DNA from: JBGPLJ01 sp041486385
GTDB lineage: Bacteria; Pseudomonadota; Gammaproteobacteria; Steroidobacterales; Steroidobacteraceae
DNA length: 7,558 nucleotides
Assembly: GCA_041486385.1 (NCBI GenBank)
Contig: JBGPLJ010000177.1
Location: 1-7,558 of the forward strand
Direction: 5' to 3'
Shown: positions 5,939 through 7,558 of the stretch, one piece after another
Numbering within the stretch: position 1 is the stretch's first letter
How the letters are laid out: each line of letters opens with the position of its first letter
Translations under genes and position numbers: made by a program
Notes under the pieces: generated by a model
Told to the model about the DNA's origin: nothing
Databases searched by the model: none
The model's input: only the letters and a program-made list of their open reading frames with translations

Positions 5939-6970
5939 TCAGGAATGGCTGGCCGTACGTGCGTGTGACGCAGGAACGCAGCGATTCAGGGCATCCTGCA
6001 TCTCGATCCGCGAGATCGTGCCCGCATGATAGTCCGTCAACCAGATCGAGCCGTGGCCGATTCCCAGCGAGTCCCCGCCAGGTCCTTTCCATTGGCAGAG
6101 CAGTTCTGCGGAAGCCACGTCGATGACGGAGAGTGGAGTCTTCATCATCGTCACCCAAGCCATCCCACCGCCGAAAGCGATGTCGCCACCGTGACCGGGT
6201 ACACGCAGGTTGATTGTCTTGGTGGCCCGCCTCGTGTGCGTGTCGATGCGCGTCACTGAGCCGTCGCTTTGATTCAGCGTCCAGATTGCGCCGGGACTTC
6301 CTGTCAGGAAGCGCGGGTTCCGGTGCGTCCGCGCGGCATTCAGTGCCACGCCTCTCGCGGCCTCAATGGCCGTTACTTCGGCGCCCTCGGCGCGCGTCAC
6401 CCAGACTTGGCCGTCGTTATAGAAAGGATTGTACGAGCCAGGCGCAATTCGGATCGTCTGGCGAATCGTGCCGTTGTCGGGATCGATGCGCGCGATCGAG
6501 CCCTTCTTGTCTATGGCAAGCCAAACGCTGTCCGGACTCGTCGTGACCCCGCCTTCCGCAGCAGCCGGGCCGACTTGGTACACGGCGATCAGTTGATTGG
6601 ACGCGAGGTTCACCTTCGCGAGCGTCGAAGGTTGACTGCAAAGCGGAACCCAAAGGCTGCCGAAGCCCGTCGCGAGACCTGCACACGGCTCGCCGGGAAC
6701 CTCGACGGTCGCGACAGCTTTGTTGGTCTTAGGATCGATCCTGTGAACGGCGTTGGGGCCGGTGCTGCCGACCCAGACAGCATCCGACGTGATCGCAACC
6801 CAGTCGGCTGTCTTGCCAACGTGGATTACTGCGGTGGGTTTCAGTTCATCGATGGATCGCGGCGCAGGCGCGGGCCTTACGACCGCAGCCGCCGCATTCG
6901 AGCTCGACCACAAACACCCAACCGCAACGATGAAGGCGCTCCCGAGTATCGAACGTATTGTTCTCAACAT
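5939..6970 (-). CDS. Secreted seven-bladed beta-propeller (YncE/Vgb-like) protein
   Basis: This protein of 343 residues has an N-terminal signal peptide (MLRTIRSILG, hydrophobic core, then SSSNAAAA, with likely cleavage near residue 29). The remainder is a repeat protein. A W-centred strand recurs at VWV 65-67, LWV 106-108, VWL 149-151, VWV 189-191, IWT 229-231, AWV 271-273 and IWL 319-321. Spacing is about 40-48 residues, and most repeats are followed by a strand such as VHRIDPKTNKAVATV or IARIDPDNGTIRQTI. Seven repeats match a seven-bladed propeller of the YncE/virginiamycin-B-lyase-like group. Four mature cysteines (96, 111, 292, 331) could form disulfides; C96 and C111 flank blade two. 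C19 lies in a weak lipobox-like context (VAVGC), so a lipoprotein is a less likely alternative. No enzymatic activity is claimed; such propellers often bind ligands or partners. It lies between the GST and sulfatase genes with short gaps, suggesting co-expression. Confidence 0.85.
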   Translation of the reverse strand: MLRTIRSILGSAFIVAVGCLWSSSNAAAAVVRPAPAPRSIDELKPTAVIHVGKTADWVAITSDAVWVGSTGPNAVHRIDPKTNKAVATVEVPGEPCAGLATGFGSLWVPLCSQPSTLAKVNLASNQLIAVYQVGPAAAEGGVTTSPDSVWLAIDKKGSIARIDPDNGTIRQTIRIAPGSYNPFYNDGQVWVTRAEGAEVTAIEAARGVALNAARTHRNPRFLTGSPGAIWTLNQSDGSVTRIDTHTRRATKTINLRVPGHGGDIAFGGGMAWVTMMKTPLSVIDVASAELLCQWKGPGGDSLGIGHGSIWLTDYHAGTISRIEMQDALNRCVPASHARTASHS

Positions 6971-6975
6971 GGAAT

Positions 6976-6981
6976 CCTCCT
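6976..6981 (-). promoter_or_regulatory. Consensus ribosome binding site of the propeller gene
   Basis: A perfect AGGAGG on the minus strand lies 5 bases before the ATG at 6970, in the 36-base gap after the GST stop. It fixes the propeller start and suggests strong translation. Confidence 0.85.
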
Positions 6982-7006
6982 GCGGCGCGCGGACGCCTTG
7001 GCCGCA

Positions 7007-7558
7007 CTAAACCCTCTTCGGGATTTCAATGCCTCTTGCGACTGCCGGCCGCGCAAGAAACCCCTGAAGCACCCGCGTGACATTTGAATAGTCGGCAATG
7101 CCGACGAGATCGGCCGCTTCGTAGTAGCCGATCAGGTTACGGACCCACGGAAAGATGGCCATGTCGGCGATGGTGTAGTCATCGCCCATCATCCACGTGC
7201 GATTCGTGAGCCGCTCGTTGATGACGCCGAGCAGTCGCTTCGCCTCCGCGACGTAGCGATTGCGTGGGCGCTTGTCTTCGAAATCCTTGCCTGCGAACTT
7301 GTTGAAGAATCCGACTTGGCCAAACATGGGACCCACGCCAGCCATCTGGAACATCAGCCACTGGATCGTCTCATAGCGGCCAGGCAGGTCCTTAGGTATG
7401 AATTGACCCGCCTTGTCTGCCAGATAAATCAGAATCGCGCCGGATTCGAATAACGGAAGTGGTTTACCGCCCGGCCCATTCGGATCGAGGATGGCAGGGA
7501 TCTTGCCGTAGGGATTGAGTGATCGAAATTCCGGCGACCTCTGGTCATTGGTGTCAAA
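7007..7558 (-). CDS. Glutathione S-transferase, YfcG/YghU-like, 5' end cut by right edge
   Basis: The frame is open from the right edge (TTT at 7558) to TAG at 7007-7009, giving 183 codons of the C-terminal part; the start lies outside. The visible thioredoxin-like part contains RSLNPYGKIPAILD, with the cis-proline of KIPA, then FESGAILIYLADK; E-S is the glutathione gamma-glutamyl contact of the family. The alpha-helical C-terminal domain follows: QWLMFQMAGVGPMFGQ, then WMMGDDYTIADMAIFPWV with the conserved folding-motif Asp, and ARPAVARGI near the end. The GPMFGQ helix is typical of the E. coli YfcG/YghU (Nu-class) group, known for disulfide-bond reductase and peroxidase activity with glutathione or glutathionylspermidine. 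This product is cytoplasmic, unlike the next two genes, so the shared operon may reflect stress response rather than one pathway. About 30-40 N-terminal residues are missing, including the active-site Thr/Asn region. Confidence 0.9.
   Translation of the reverse strand, partial: FDTNDQRSPEFRSLNPYGKIPAILDPNGPGGKPLPLFESGAILIYLADKAGQFIPKDLPGRYETIQWLMFQMAGVGPMFGQVGFFNKFAGKDFEDKRPRNRYVAEAKRLLGVINERLTNRTWMMGDDYTIADMAIFPWVRNLIGYYEAADLVGIADYSNVTRVLQGFLARPAVARGIEIPKRV

Noticed and set aside
5919..6158. The N-terminal 80-codon extension of the sulfatase frame
   Set aside because: It overlaps the propeller gene, lacks a signal sequence, and would bury the twin-arginine leader that starts at 5918.
6269..7087. 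A 272-codon plus-strand frame
   Set aside because: It is antisense to the propeller gene and the end of the GST gene, whose repeat pattern and family motifs are clear. No motif is seen in the plus-strand product.

Overview
Every gene supported in this window lies on the minus strand, so transcription runs from high to low coordinates. In that order the genes are: a YfcG/YghU-type glutathione S-transferase cut by the right edge (7007 to beyond 7558); a secreted seven-bladed beta-propeller protein (5939-6970); an exported S1-type sulfatase (4431-5918); a short broken TIR-domain gene start (4316-4411); a P2-type cation (Ca2+-ATPase-like) pump (1605-4289); a stand-alone cyclic-nucleotide-binding-domain protein (823-1461); and an AI-2E/PerM-type membrane protein cut by the left edge (1-705). 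I see no RNA genes, CRISPR arrays, insertion sequences or transposases. No spacer exceeds about 145 bases.

The protein families and the GC-rich DNA suggest a Gram-negative, probably proteobacterial, environmental or metagenomic genome. The YfcG-like GST and the twin-arginine-type sulfatase leader fit this, but the taxonomic call is tentative. Composition is not uniform. The left part (about 1-2270) is very GC-rich: hand-counted 60-base rows give 75% at 1621-1680, 72% at 1981-2040 and 85% at 721-780. Rows to the right are lower: 53% at 2281-2340, 52% at 4021-4080 and 48% at 4921-4980. The change falls inside the pump gene, just before transmembrane segment M5, and the reading frame is unbroken across it.

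The right-hand module (GST, propeller, sulfatase) has gaps of about 36 and 20 bases, and the second and third genes have clear Shine-Dalgarno sequences, so it looks like one operon. Two of its products are exported, which suggests a periplasmic or cell-surface role in handling a sulfated substrate, but the substrate cannot be named. The left-hand module (pump, CNB protein, AI-2E-type protein) has gaps of 143 and 117 bases and may be co-transcribed as a membrane-transport group with a cytoplasmic nucleotide-sensing protein.

The most notable observations are the composition seam inside the pump gene (intragenic recombination or assembly chimera), the TIR-domain gene relic between the two modules, and two substitutions at normally conserved sulfatase active-site positions. 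I do not see a complete new system in this window.
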